A stretch of 64,000 nt of DNA from Lachnospiraceae bacterium (GCA_017469945.1 JAFUFI010000023.1:1-64000); one strand, 5' to 3'; shown: positions 35,518 to 45,306, counted from the stretch's first letter. The notes: a model not told the origin generated them from the sequence alone. Translations and numbers: made by a program.

Positions 35518-35588
35518 GCAAAATTTGAGAAGTATGACTAAAAACAGATATTGTTTTCATAGTAAAGAGGCGGCTTAGAGAATAGAAT
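35518..35588 (+). promoter_or_regulatory. Promoter region of the GH115-GH3-xylB operon with conserved box
   Basis: The 21 bases 35518-35538 (GC, then AAAATTTGAGAAGTATGAC) are identical to 10627-10647 before GH10. A -10 candidate TAGAAT is at 35583-35588, 65 bases from the box start and about 42 before the ATG. No -35 box fits that -10, which suggests activation. A second reading uses TTGAGA (35525-35530) as -35 and TATTGT (35549-35554) as -10, spacing 18, with the box then covering the -35. The Shine-Dalgarno GGAGG is at 35620. Confidence 0.55.
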
Positions 35589-35629
35589 AATAAACAGGAA
35601 AATATTGTTTTTTAATCGGAGGATTTTGT

Positions 35630-38563
35630 ATGAGAATAGGCTCATGCGTAAAAATAATTTTAGAAGATGAAGCTTTTTCGGGAGTTAAAAAGATCGCCGG
35701 AAAGGTTTCAAAGGACTTTGAGGCGGTTACCGGAAAGGCCGCAGATATCGCTGATATAACCGCTATAGGTGCAAAGGACGGATCCGCGAAGGTCCTTATC
35801 TGCACCTTGGGAAAGAGCCCTGTACTTGATAAGCTTATAGGTGAGGGAGCGTTTGACGCTTCAAAGATAAAGGATAAGTGGGAAGTATACTCCTTTGGAA
35901 AGATAAATCTTGAAGGAGAGGAAGTACTTCTTATCGCAGGAAGCGACAAGAGAGGAACAATCTACGGTATGTTCCATCTTTCGGAACTACTTGGAGTAAG
36001 CCCCTGGTACTGGTTTGCCGATGTTACTCCCGCTAAAAAGGACTATATCGAGATCGGGGACGGAGACTGCTTTGTATCAAAGGAACCGTCGGTTAGATAC
36101 AGAGGCTTCTTTATAAACGACGAGTGGCCCGCTTTCGGAAACTGGACCTTTGAGCATTTCGGCGGCTTTACAACAGAGATGTACGACCACGTATTTGAAC
36201 TGCTCCTCAGACTTAAGGGAAACTATCTCTGGCCCGCTATGTGGACTTCAAACTTTTCTCTTGACGGCCCCGGACTTTCAAACGCGGAGCTTGCCGATGA
36301 GTACGGAGTTGTAATGAGTAACTCACACCACGAGCCCTGCCTTCGCCACAGCGAGGAGTGGGACAAGGTAAAGGGAGACGATACCCCCTACGGAACAGCC
36401 TGGAACTTTGACAAGAACAAGGCCGGCCTTACCAATTACTGGAGAGACGGACTAAAAAGAAACGGTAAGTTCGAAAATATTATAACTATGGGTATGCGCG
36501 GAGAAAGAGACAGCGAAGTCTTAGGCACTACCGCAACCCTTAAGGACAATATCGATTACCTTAAAGAGGTTATTACAACACAGAACGCTCTTATAAAAGA
36601 GACTATATCCGAGGACCTTGATAAGACAAAGCGTATGCTTGCCATCTACAAGGAAGTCGAAAAGTATTTCCACGGCGACGAGACTGCTGAAGGCTTAAAG
36701 ACCTGGGACGGACTTGACGGAATCACCTGTATGCTCTGCGAGGACAACTTCGGAAACTTACGTACTCTTCCCGAAGAGGGACAGAGAGACCGCAAGGGCG
36801 GATGGGGTATGTATTACCACTTCGACTATCACGGAGACCCTATAAGCTACGAGTGGATCAACTCAACTCATATTGCCCGTACCTGCGAGCAGATGAGCCA
36901 GGCGTATGAATACGGCGTAAGAAAGATCTGGATCGTAAATGTAGGTGACTTAAAGCCCCAGGAATTCCCTCTTTCATACTTCCTTGATCTTGCTTACGAT
37001 ATCGATAAGTGGGGAACATCAAATCCTGATGCGGTCAGCGAATATACAAAGAAATTCGTAGAGATGCAGTTTGGAGCTTTATCAGGCGAGGATAAGGCTT
37101 TAACAGAAAAACTCCTTGAAAACTACACAAGGCTCAGCTATATAAGAAAGCCTGAAGCAATCGGAAGCGAAACCTACCATCCTACGAACTACAAAGAGTC
37201 CGATATCCTTTTGGGCAAGGCTGACGGCCTTATGAGCCTTGCGGACAAGATGGATGAAAAGCTTAAAAAAAGCGCGCTATACGATGCATACTTCCAGCTT
37301 GTGACTTTCCCTGTAAAGGCATACTGCAATCTTTTAAAGATGCAGCTTCTTGCAGGCAAGAACCACTTATATGCCACCCAGGGGGCAGTAAGAGCAAACG
37401 CTCTTGCCAAAGAAATAAAAGAGTGCATTGATTTCGACAGGGAGCTTACTAAGAAGTATCATGGTCTTAATGGCGGAAAGTGGAACGGACTTGCGCTTTC
37501 AGAGCATGTAGGCTTTAAACACTGGAACGACGAAGAGTGCGCATATCCTATAATGGCTACCATCGAGCCCGCGAATAAGCCCAGAATGATAGTAAGCGCT
37601 TCGAACAGCTCTGTAGCAACCCAGGGCGGAGACTGGACAAGGCAGAGACTTGTAATTGATGATTTTATTAATCCCGGATGCAACGAGAGCAGTATTACGA
37701 TCAAAAACGGCGCGTTAAAGGAATTCGATTTTGAGATTGAGAATCTTCCCGAGTTTGTTAACGCTGATATGGCAAAGGGAACCGTAGGTTACGAAGACGA
37801 AGGCGGCAAAGTAAGCGGGGTAAAGGTTAACCTTAAGCTTGACAGAAATGCCCTTTTAAAAGTTATTGCGGGCAAGAAAGAGCTTACCTGTACAATAACG
37901 GTCCGCACAAAGTTTTCCCACGTGGATATAGACCTTCTTTTTGCGGATGTTACGGACGAAAGCATTGTACCTGTTCTTTCGGAAGAAGCGCTTAAAAAGG
38001 AGACTCGTTTTATCCCCGGCGAGGGAGCGTCAGTTTCAAACGAGCTCGGCCTTGTATTTGAGATGAAGGATGCAAAGCTTACAGCGGGCGCAGCCGGAGA
38101 ATATCGTCTTCTCAAAGGATTTGGAAAGTATGACAGCGGCCTTAAGGCTTTCCCCACAGTAAAGACCTTTAAGCCAGGGGAGGATGCTCCTTTTGCGGAA
38201 TTTAAGTTTAAGTCGGAAAAGGCAGCAAAGTACGAATTTACGATAATTACAGCTCCCAACAACCCCGTTGTCAAAGGAAATGAGATGGCGGTAGGCGTCT
38301 CACTTGGCGGCGATATAAAGAAAGTCGCAACGGTAACCAAAGGGTACGACGGAGGAGAGAGAAGCTGCGCTATGTGGGCAGCGGGAGTCTTAAATCAGGA
38401 ACACAGAACAAGCTTTGAACTTGAGGCTTCTGCCGGAGAAAATGTTTTAAGAATCTATGCGCTTGACCCCGGCGTTACCTTGGAGAGAGTCCTTGTAAGA
38501 CAGGCCGGAACAAAGTGGGCAGCAGGGTATATCGGAATTACTCCCGATTGGATCAAAGAATAA
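35630..38563 (+). CDS. GH115 xylan alpha-1,2-glucuronidase
   Basis: A 977-residue protein matching GH115 over its whole length: an N-terminal alpha/beta domain (1-150), a TIM barrel at about 160-480 (RYRGFFINDEWPAFGNW, LKGNYLWPAMWTSNF, MSNSHHEPCLRHSEEW, then ITMGMRGERDSE), a helical domain and beta-sandwich domains to the end. GH115 removes (4-O-methyl)glucuronic acid from xylan and xylo-oligosaccharides, including internal substitutions. No signal peptide is seen, so it works inside the cell on imported fragments, unlike many Bacteroidetes members. It leads an operon with a GH3 enzyme (13-base gap) and xylulokinase. I cannot assign the catalytic residues with confidence. Confidence 0.93.
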   Translation: MRIGSCVKIILEDEAFSGVKKIAGKVSKDFEAVTGKAADIADITAIGAKDGSAKVLICTLGKSPVLDKLIGEGAFDASKIKDKWEVYSFGKINLEGEEVLLIAGSDKRGTIYGMFHLSELLGVSPWYWFADVTPAKKDYIEIGDGDCFVSKEPSVRYRGFFINDEWPAFGNWTFEHFGGFTTEMYDHVFELLLRLKGNYLWPAMWTSNFSLDGPGLSNAELADEYGVVMSNSHHEPCLRHSEEWDKVKGDDTPYGTAWNFDKNKAGLTNYWRDGLKRNGKFENIITMGMRGERDSEVLGTTATLKDNIDYLKEVITTQNALIKETISEDLDKTKRMLAIYKEVEKYFHGDETAEGLKTWDGLDGITCMLCEDNFGNLRTLPEEGQRDRKGGWGMYYHFDYHGDPISYEWINSTHIARTCEQMSQAYEYGVRKIWIVNVGDLKPQEFPLSYFLDLAYDIDKWGTSNPDAVSEYTKKFVEMQFGALSGEDKALTEKLLENYTRLSYIRKPEAIGSETYHPTNYKESDILLGKADGLMSLADKMDEKLKKSALYDAYFQLVTFPVKAYCNLLKMQLLAGKNHLYATQGAVRANALAKEIKECIDFDRELTKKYHGLNGGKWNGLALSEHVGFKHWNDEECAYPIMATIEPANKPRMIVSASNSSVATQGGDWTRQRLVIDDFINPGCNESSITIKNGALKEFDFEIENLPEFVNADMAKGTVGYEDEGGKVSGVKVNLKLDRNALLKVIAGKKELTCTITVRTKFSHVDIDLLFADVTDESIVPVLSEEALKKETRFIPGEGASVSNELGLVFEMKDAKLTAGAAGEYRLLKGFGKYDSGLKAFPTVKTFKPGEDAPFAEFKFKSEKAAKYEFTIITAPNNPVVKGNEMAVGVSLGGDIKKVATVTKGYDGGERSCAMWAAGVLNQEHRTSFELEASAGENVLRIYALDPGVTLERVLVRQAGTKWAAGYIGITPDWIKE

Positions 38564-38576
38564 AGGAGAAGAACCA

Positions 38577-40745
38577 ATGGATATGACCAAAAACGAAAGC
38601 CTTAATGAGAGCTTCCGCCAAAAGGCCAAAGAGCTTGTTTCTCAGATGACTTTAGACGAGAAAGTCAGTCAGACAACAAACTGGGCCAAGGCAGTGGACA
38701 GACTCGGGATCAAGGCATACAACTGGTGGAATGAAGCTCTCCACGGCGTAGCAAGAGCCGGAGTAGCTACAGTTTTCCCTCAGGCTATTACCAGTGCGGG
38801 AAGCTTTGATGAAGACCTTCTTGAGAAAATCGCAGACGTAATCTCAACAGAAGGAAGAGCAAAGTATAACGAGCAGCAAAAATATAACGATACTGATATT
38901 TACAAGGGACTTACCTTCTGGTCACCGAATATCAATATCTTCCGCGATCCCAGATGGGGAAGAGGACATGAGACCTTCGGAGAGGACCCTTATCTTACTT
39001 CAAGACTGGGGGCGAGATTTGTCGAAGGTATCCAGGGCCATGACGAAAAGTACATGAAGGCTGCAGCCTGCGCCAAACATTTTGCGGTTCACTCAGGCCC
39101 CGAAGATATAAGACACTCATTCAACGCAGAGGTAAGCGACATCGACCTTTGGGAGACGTATCTTCCCGCTTTTAAGGTCCTTGTTGAAGATGCAAAGGTT
39201 GAAGCCGTGATGGGTGCTTATAACAGAACAAACGGAGAGGCGTGCTGCGCAAGTAAGACACTTCTTCTTGATATCCTTCGCGATATGTGGAACTTTAAGG
39301 GGCATGTAACCAGCGACTGCTGGGCACTTAAGGACTTAAACGAAGGACACGGACTTACAAAGGACCTGGAAGATTCCGCAGCCCTTGCCGCCAACAACGG
39401 ATGCGATGTTAACTGCGGAAACTGTTTCGAACTTTTGAATCTTGCAATTAAAGACGGCAAGGTCTCAGAGGAAAGACTCGACGAGATGGTAGTCAATCTA
39501 TTTACCACACGTATGAAGCTTGGTCTTCTCGGTGAGGTTAATGACAATCCCTTTGACAAGATAGATTATCTTTCGGTTGATACTGATGAAAACAGGAAGT
39601 TCAACCGGGAGGTTGCTCTCCAGAGCATGACTCTTCTTGAAAACAGAAACGGTGCCCTCCCTCTTGATATTACCAAGATTAAGACTCTCGGTGTCATCGG
39701 ACCCAATGCAAATTCAAGACGCGCTCTTGTAGGAAACTACGAGGGAACATCTTCCGAGTACATTACTGTTTTGGAAGGTATCAGAAGATATATCGATAAG
39801 TACGCGGCACATAACGGCGTAGAAAAGCCCAGAGTTCTTTATTCCGAAGGATGTCATCTCTATAAGGACAGAGTTGAAAATCTCGGAATAGAAAATGACC
39901 GTATGAGCGAAGTTAAGACTATCTGCAATTATTCGGATGCTGTTATCGTTGTTGTTGGTCTTGACGCCACCCTCGAAGGAGAAGAGGGCGATACCGGAAA
40001 CCAGTACGGATCCGGAGACAAGAGAGATCTTAAGCTTCCCGGAAATCAGCAGCTTATCGTTGATACCTGCATAGAGAGCGGAAAGCCTGTTATCCTTGTT
40101 CTTATGGCAGGAAGCGCAATGCAGATGCAGGGCGCGGAGGAAAAATGCGCGGCTTACCTTTACGCCGGATATCTCGGAGCTCAGGGAGGAGCGGCTGTTG
40201 CAAAAATCCTCTTCGGCGAAAAGAGCCCCGAAGGAAAGCTCCCCATCACTTTCTATCATGAAATCGACGAGCTTCCCGACTTTACGGATTACGCCATGAA
40301 GGGAAGAACCTACAGATATATGGAGCAGGAAGCTCTTTATCCTTTCGGATACGGACTTTCTTACAATCCCATCGAACTTTCGAATGTAAGGGCAATTCCT
40401 GAAGGAAACGGTATCAAAGTTTGCGGTGATTTTGCAAACCTGGGTAAGCTGGAAGGAGCCGAGACCTTACAGGTATATGTATCTGTTCATAAAGATGGCG
40501 CTCCCAGATGGCAGCTTAAAGGACTTAAGAAGGTAAGACTCCTTCCCGGAGAGCTTAAGCATGTAGAGCTTATTCTACCTAACGAGTCTCTTGGACTTCA
40601 CCTCGGAAAGAATGAAGTTACGGTTGACGGCGATATCACGGTTTACGTCGGAACCCATCAGCCTGACTCAAGAAGTGCCGCCCTTACAGGTACAAAGCCT
40701 GAGGAGTTTAACTTTTCTGTAAGCGCCGAGACGGTTACAAACTAG
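38577..40745 (+). CDS. GH3 beta-xylosidase
   Basis: A 722-residue cytoplasmic GH3 enzyme. The first domain holds FRDPRWGRGHETFGEDPYL and the nucleophile motif VTSDCW with Asp247. The second alpha/beta sandwich (about 370-600) includes GEEGDTGNQYGSGDKRDL. A C-terminal fibronectin-like domain ends near 715. The motif style, with CAKHFAVHSGPE and GAYNRTNGEACCAS, fits the xylosidase/arabinofuranosidase branch of GH3 rather than beta-glucosidases. With xylulokinase next it should release xylose from the non-reducing end and complement Rex, which works from the reducing end. AAGGAG precedes the ATG. Confidence 0.9.
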   Translation: MDMTKNESLNESFRQKAKELVSQMTLDEKVSQTTNWAKAVDRLGIKAYNWWNEALHGVARAGVATVFPQAITSAGSFDEDLLEKIADVISTEGRAKYNEQQKYNDTDIYKGLTFWSPNINIFRDPRWGRGHETFGEDPYLTSRLGARFVEGIQGHDEKYMKAAACAKHFAVHSGPEDIRHSFNAEVSDIDLWETYLPAFKVLVEDAKVEAVMGAYNRTNGEACCASKTLLLDILRDMWNFKGHVTSDCWALKDLNEGHGLTKDLEDSAALAANNGCDVNCGNCFELLNLAIKDGKVSEERLDEMVVNLFTTRMKLGLLGEVNDNPFDKIDYLSVDTDENRKFNREVALQSMTLLENRNGALPLDITKIKTLGVIGPNANSRRALVGNYEGTSSEYITVLEGIRRYIDKYAAHNGVEKPRVLYSEGCHLYKDRVENLGIENDRMSEVKTICNYSDAVIVVVGLDATLEGEEGDTGNQYGSGDKRDLKLPGNQQLIVDTCIESGKPVILVLMAGSAMQMQGAEEKCAAYLYAGYLGAQGGAAVAKILFGEKSPEGKLPITFYHEIDELPDFTDYAMKGRTYRYMEQEALYPFGYGLSYNPIELSNVRAIPEGNGIKVCGDFANLGKLEGAETLQVYVSVHKDGAPRWQLKGLKKVRLLPGELKHVELILPNESLGLHLGKNEVTVDGDITVYVGTHQPDSRSAALTGTKPEEFNFSVSAETVTN

Positions 40746-40807
40746 GCGCCGTCACTAGGATAAAAAAACAATTCGATAAACAATGCAAAATGAAAAGGAG
40801 AAAAACA

Positions 40808-42289
40808 ATGCTTTACGTAGGAATTGACTTAGGCACAAGCGCAGTAAAATTACTTCTCATGGACGAAAAAGGATCCATCAAGAAAATCGTATCAAAGGAA
40901 TATCCTTTATACTTCCCCAATCCCGGCTGGTCAGAGCAAAAACCCGAGGACTGGTATGAGCAGTCAATTGCAGGACTTAAGGAACTCTTAGATGGACAGG
41001 ATAAGTCACAGGTAGCAGGAATCAGCTTCGGAGGACAGATGCACGGACTTGTTATCCTCGATGAGAACGATAACGTAATCCGCCCCGCAATCCTTTGGAA
41101 CGACGGAAGGACCCAGAAGCAGGTAGACTACCTCAATAACGAGATCGGAAAGGCAACTCTTTCAAAGTATACAGCAAACATCGCATTTGCAGGATTTACC
41201 GCTCCCAAGATCCTCTGGGTCAAGGAAAACGAGCCCGAGAACTTTAAGAAGATCAAAAAGATAATGCTTCCCAAGGATTATCTTGCATATAAGCTCACAG
41301 ATACCTTCTGCACCGATTATTCGGATGCTTCGGGAATGCTTCTTTTAGACGTTGAGAACCACAAGTGGTCAAAGGAAATGTGCGATATCTGCGGAATCAC
41401 AGAGGATATGCTTCCCACTATTTACCAGAGCTATGAAAAAGTGGGAGAGCTTAACCACGAGCTCGCTATGGAACTCGGTCTTAAGGACGGTGTTGTTGTG
41501 GCAGCAGGCGCAGGAGACAATGCGGCAGCAGCTGTAGGAACAGGAACCGTTGGTGACGGAGCATGCAACATCTCTCTCGGAACAAGCGGAACACTCTTTA
41601 TCTCTTCAAACAAGTTTGGCGTTGATTCTAACAATGCACTTCACTCATTCGACCATGCAGACGGAAAGTTCCACCTTATGGGATGCATGCTTTCAGCAGC
41701 TTCCTGCAACAAGTGGTGGATGGACGAGATCATCGGAACCAAGGAGTACGGAAAAGAGCAGGAGCCTATTACCGAGGATAAGCTTGGAAATAACCATGTT
41801 TACTTCCTTCCTTACCTTATGGGTGAAAGATCACCTCACAACAATCCCAATGCAAGAGGAACCTTTATCGGACTTACTATGGACAATACCCGCGCCGATA
41901 TGACACAGGCAGTACTTGAAGGCGTTTCATTCGCTCTTCGCGATTCAATGGAAGTAGCAAGAAGCCTCGGAATCGCTCCCGAGAGAACAAAGATCTGCGG
42001 CGGTGGTGCAAAGAGCCCTCTCTGGCAGAAGATGATGGCAAATATCATGAACATGAAGGTTGATATCCTTGAGGTTGAGGAAGGACCTTCCTTAGGCGGC
42101 GCTATGCTTGCAGCCGTTGCCTGCGGAGAGTACGCTTCAGTAGAAGATGCGGCTAAGGCTATCGTTAAGGTTAAAAAGACCGTTGAGCCCGATCCCGAGA
42201 TCGCTGCAAGATATGAAGCTAAGTATCAGGTATTCAAGCAGATTTATCCTGCTTGCAAGAATGTTTACGACGCAATCGCAAATAATTAA
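40808..42289 (+). CDS. xylB: Xylulokinase
   Basis: A 493-residue FGGY-family kinase that phosphorylates D-xylulose to D-xylulose 5-phosphate. The ATP-binding start YVGIDLGTSAVKLLLMD, the sugar-site stretch ISFGGQMHGLV, and a second nucleotide region GGGAKSPLWQKMMANIM are all as in XylB. I chose ATG 40808 because AAGGAG lies seven bases upstream; the ATG at 40790 precedes that signal. It is the third gene of the GH115-GH3 operon and links cytoplasmic xylose release to the pentose phosphate pathway. A xylose isomerase of the usual XylA type is not in the window. Confidence 0.93.
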   Translation: MLYVGIDLGTSAVKLLLMDEKGSIKKIVSKEYPLYFPNPGWSEQKPEDWYEQSIAGLKELLDGQDKSQVAGISFGGQMHGLVILDENDNVIRPAILWNDGRTQKQVDYLNNEIGKATLSKYTANIAFAGFTAPKILWVKENEPENFKKIKKIMLPKDYLAYKLTDTFCTDYSDASGMLLLDVENHKWSKEMCDICGITEDMLPTIYQSYEKVGELNHELAMELGLKDGVVVAAGAGDNAAAAVGTGTVGDGACNISLGTSGTLFISSNKFGVDSNNALHSFDHADGKFHLMGCMLSAASCNKWWMDEIIGTKEYGKEQEPITEDKLGNNHVYFLPYLMGERSPHNNPNARGTFIGLTMDNTRADMTQAVLEGVSFALRDSMEVARSLGIAPERTKICGGGAKSPLWQKMMANIMNMKVDILEVEEGPSLGGAMLAAVACGEYASVEDAAKAIVKVKKTVEPDPEIAARYEAKYQVFKQIYPACKNVYDAIANN

Positions 42290-42291
42290 AC

Positions 42292-42346
42292 GTTAAGGTT
42301 ATGTTAAGGTTTGCCTGTTTTAAAGGAAAGGTTCGCATTTTATAAT
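42292..42346 (+). promoter_or_regulatory. Promoter with OmpR/PhoB-type direct repeats before the DUF975-two-component operon
   Basis: GTTAAGGTT is repeated at 42292-42300 and 42303-42311, an 11-base period typical of OmpR/PhoB-family response regulators. Directly downstream are TTTAAA (42319-42324), a 16-base spacer and TATAAT (42341-42346), giving a start near 42353. The operon it drives contains an OmpR-type regulator, so autoregulation is the simplest reading. Confidence 0.65.
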
Positions 42347-42429
42347 CGTCTCATAAGATAAGTCATGCAAAAAAATAAAGCATGAAAACAGTTCATTCTT
42401 TATATATGGCAAAGAGAGAGGAGCATATT

Positions 42430-43368
42430 ATGTGGACCAGAAGAGAACTAAAAGACAGAGCAAAGGTGACATTCAAGAAAACCTATTGGAAGCATGTACT
42501 TGTATCAATCGTACTTGCTATGGTTCTAGGAACGGCGGGCGGAGTAAGCTCGGGAGTTTCCTCATCGATCAGTAATGTAGGAAACGTTATCGGACACAGC
42601 GCCGGCGGAGTAAGTATAGATACCGACGATTTAGAGGATTTTAAAGATGGAATAACCAACGGCTACAATGATTACAGCTTTGATTGGAATGAGAAAGAAA
42701 ATAGTGACTCTGATGGGGAAAAGGATATTGATTTTTCCTTAGATCCCGAAAACGGAGAGATTACGATTGACGGTAAGACTTACACGATCGATAAGCCCAC
42801 CAGAGCCGCTGCCATCGGAGCAGTAGCCGGAGCAGTGGCAGCAGTCGTTATTGCAATGATGTTTATCGGACTTATATTAAGCATTTTCGGAATTGCACTT
42901 GATATCTTCGTATACAATCCCATCGAATACGGCTGCCAGAAATTCTTTAAAAAGTCTATTGACGAGAATCAGAACCTCGGCGTAATGTTTAACGGATTCA
43001 AGGACGGTTACAAGAATATCGTTAAGGTAATGTTCTTCAGAGACCTTTTCGTATTCCTTTGGAGCCTTCTCTTTATCATACCCGGTATCGTAAAGGGATA
43101 TGCTTACAGACTTGTACCCTATATCCTTTCCGAGAATCCTACTATGAGCAAGGATGAGGCATTAAAGGAAAGCAACCGTCTTATGATGGGCAACAAGTGG
43201 AAGGCATTCGTACTTGACCTTTCATTCATCGGCTGGAATATTCTTTGTCTCCTTACCTGGGGCGTACTTGAGATCTTCTATGTCGGACCTTACAGAAACG
43301 CTACTTACGCAGCATTTTACGAGGCAGTTAAAGCCGAAAAGAATGCAGATGAGCTTCCTACAGTTTAA
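42430..43368 (+). CDS. DUF975-family integral membrane protein
   Basis: A 312-residue protein opening with the DUF975 signature MWTRRELKDRAK and YWKHVLVSIVLAM. The first helix is followed by a Ser/Gly-rich and acidic extracellular loop of about 100 residues, then helices near 140-165, 200-225 and 265-285. I chose ATG 42430, preceded by GAGGAG; an upstream in-frame ATG at 42382 lies before it. It sits 16 bases before the response-regulator ATG and is probably a membrane component monitored or controlled by that two-component system. The biochemical role of the family is unknown to me. Confidence 0.8.
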   Translation: MWTRRELKDRAKVTFKKTYWKHVLVSIVLAMVLGTAGGVSSGVSSSISNVGNVIGHSAGGVSIDTDDLEDFKDGITNGYNDYSFDWNEKENSDSDGEKDIDFSLDPENGEITIDGKTYTIDKPTRAAAIGAVAGAVAAVVIAMMFIGLILSIFGIALDIFVYNPIEYGCQKFFKKSIDENQNLGVMFNGFKDGYKNIVKVMFFRDLFVFLWSLLFIIPGIVKGYAYRLVPYILSENPTMSKDEALKESNRLMMGNKWKAFVLDLSFIGWNILCLLTWGVLEIFYVGPYRNATYAAFYEAVKAEKNADELPTV

Positions 43369-43384
43369 TTAAAAGGTGAATAAA

Positions 43385-44068
43385 ATGTCCTATAAAATTT
43401 TGATAGCCGATGACGAAGCGGAAATTAGAAGTCTTATAAGACTTTACCTTGAAAATGAAAGCTATGAAGTCCTCGAGGCCGGGAGCGGTCTCGAGGCTTT
43501 GGCTCTCTTTAATAAAGAGCATCCGGATATGTGTATTCTCGATATCATGATGCCGGAGATGGACGGATACGGCGTTCTTAAAAAGATAAGAGAGACCAGC
43601 AATATACCCGTACTTATCCTTTCGGCAAAGGATGAGTATTCGGAAAAGATACTCGGTCTTAATCTGGGGGCGGACGATTATATCTCTAAGCCTTTTAATC
43701 CCTTGGAAATAGCGGCGAGAGTTGCCTCACAGATGAGGAGATATTATAAGCTGGGTTCCGGTGAAAACAGGCAACCCGCTACGATAACCTTTGGTGATTT
43801 AACTCTTGACTGTGACGGATGTACCCTTATAAGGGGAGACGAAAAGATTGAACTTACCACGGTTGAGTTTAAGATAATGGAGCTTTTTATGGGACACCCG
43901 GGGAAAGTTTTTACCAAACAGCAGATTTATGAGCATGCCTGGGGCGAGGATTATATTATCGCCGACAACAATATCATGGTTTCCATCAGCAAGCTTCGGA
44001 CTAAACTTTCGGACGATCCTTCCAAATATATAAAGACGCTTCGCGGACTGGGGTATAAGCTTGGATAA
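43385..44068 (+). CDS. OmpR/PhoB-family response regulator
   Basis: A 227-residue protein. The receiver domain (about 1-120) has the acidic pocket DDE and the phospho-acceptor Asp53 in CILDIMMPEMDGYG, with Lys in SKPFNP. The winged-helix DNA-binding domain (about 130-226) ends in the standard YIKTLRGLGYKLG. I chose ATG 43385 behind AAAAGGTGAA; a GTG nine bases earlier is in frame. Its gene overlaps the sensor kinase by eight bases. The direct repeats at 42292-42311 are the expected kind of target. Confidence 0.92.
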   Translation: MSYKILIADDEAEIRSLIRLYLENESYEVLEAGSGLEALALFNKEHPDMCILDIMMPEMDGYGVLKKIRETSNIPVLILSAKDEYSEKILGLNLGADDYISKPFNPLEIAARVASQMRRYYKLGSGENRQPATITFGDLTLDCDGCTLIRGDEKIELTTVEFKIMELFMGHPGKVFTKQQIYEHAWGEDYIIADNNIMVSISKLRTKLSDDPSKYIKTLRGLGYKLG

Positions 44069-45236
44069 GATAAGAGAGCTTCGGACATTTATTGTCAAAA
44101 ACTTCATAATTGTGCTCCTTTTGGTGGCCTTTACCGAGTCGGCGCTGGTGCTTATATTTAACAATATCATTTTCCCGAAGATAAGCCCCCTTCTTTTTAA
44201 GGATAATGCGAAGGTTGAGTACGATGTCTGGACGGTTATAGTTTTCTTTTTCTATTTGATCGTCCGGCTCATAATGCTTTTTATATCAAGATATATTCCC
44301 ATAGGACTTGGGGATATTGACGAGAAAGTAATAAACAGTTTCGTCCTTTTTGACGGTAACAGTCTTGTAGAAAAGTATGAGGCCATAAGCCCTATCGTAA
44401 GAGGACTGATGTTTGTCTGCATTATTTTGATGATGGTGGTCCTCCTTTTGCCCATAATCATAGCGGGCTCTGTATTTACCGCCAGGCTGATGGCGAGATT
44501 TGCGGCTCTCGAAGAGGAAGAGAAAAAGAAAAATCTTCTTTACGAGAAAAAAAGGAGTCTTCTTCTTTCAGATATTGCCCATGACCTTCGGACTCCGATA
44601 ACGACCATCTACGGATACTCAAGAGCAATACTTGATAGTAAAGCCGATGAAGCGAAGACCGAAGAGTACTTAAACCTTATCTGTATGAAGGCGGAGAAGG
44701 TGGATGAACTGGTCAATCTTTTGTTTGATTACGTAAAGATAGACAGCGAAGGCTTTACGCTCCATAAAGAAAAAACAGACATATCAGAGCTTGTAAGACA
44801 GGCGGGAGCATATCTATACCAGGATATCTATGACGCCGGTATGGAGCTTTATCCCGATATCCCCGAAGAGGAGATTTATGTAGAAGCCGACAAGGTACAG
44901 TTTTCCAGGGTTATCGTTAATCTCCTTAATAACAGCATAAAGCACAATCCCTCCGGAACAAAGATAGGGCTTTTCCTCTTTAAGGATGAATCAAAAATAA
45001 AGATCGCGGTCTGTGACAGCGGCCCGTTGATACCAGGCGAAATAGCCCCGAATATCTTCGAGCCCTTTAAGACGGGAGATGAGTCGAGAAAAAGCTCAGG
45101 AGGAACGGGGCTTGGGCTTTCAATAGCCAAAAAGATAACGAATCTTCACGGTATGGATTTAGTTTTCAGACAAGGAGAAAATCTCCCCGGAAAGTTTGCG
45201 AATCTGGGATTTACAAAGTGCTTTCTAATCAGATAG
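44061..45236 (+). CDS. Membrane sensor histidine kinase
   Basis: A 391-residue kinase starting at TTG within the regulator gene. Helices are near residues 12-32 and 50-75, with a further one at about 115-140 leading into a HAMP-like linker and coiled coil. The H-box SDIAHDLRTPITTIYGYSRA gives His174. The N-box is VNLLNNSIKHNPSG, the G1 box CDSGPLI (an unusual replacement of DxGxG) and the G2 box GGTGLGLSIAKK. The extracellular loop is short, so it may sense a membrane state or a partner such as the DUF975 protein rather than a large ligand. Confidence 0.88.
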   Translation: MDKIRELRTFIVKNFIIVLLLVAFTESALVLIFNNIIFPKISPLLFKDNAKVEYDVWTVIVFFFYLIVRLIMLFISRYIPIGLGDIDEKVINSFVLFDGNSLVEKYEAISPIVRGLMFVCIILMMVVLLLPIIIAGSVFTARLMARFAALEEEEKKKNLLYEKKRSLLLSDIAHDLRTPITTIYGYSRAILDSKADEAKTEEYLNLICMKAEKVDELVNLLFDYVKIDSEGFTLHKEKTDISELVRQAGAYLYQDIYDAGMELYPDIPEEEIYVEADKVQFSRVIVNLLNNSIKHNPSGTKIGLFLFKDESKIKIAVCDSGPLIPGEIAPNIFEPFKTGDESRKSSGGTGLGLSIAKKITNLHGMDLVFRQGENLPGKFANLGFTKCFLIR

Positions 45237-45306
45237 CAATATACAAACAATAATACCGAAATAGCAATATTTGGGAACTTTAACTTACGCAATTTTTGGG
45301 TATATT
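45233..45306 (+). promoter_or_regulatory. Motif cluster and candidate promoter before the DUF4867 gene
   Basis: Three related elements lie in a row: ATAGCAATAT at 45233, ATAGCAATATTTGGG at 45261 and GCAATTTTTGGG at 45289. The first overlaps the stop codon of the kinase. They resemble the boxes before GH10, GH115 and the MacAB-like cluster. A promoter TTTAAC (45279-45284), 16 bases, TATATT (45301-45306) would start near 45313, within the motif cluster. Confidence 0.45.

Noticed and set aside
37789-38340. Antisense open frame of 183 residues inside the GH115 gene
   Set aside because: It lies wholly within a clear GH115 coding sequence, has no ribosome binding site and its sequence resembles reverse-frame translation of Glu/Lys-rich coding DNA.
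39714-40259. Antisense open frame of 181 residues inside the GH3 gene
   Set aside because: Shadow of the GH3 gene with no domain features and no start signal.
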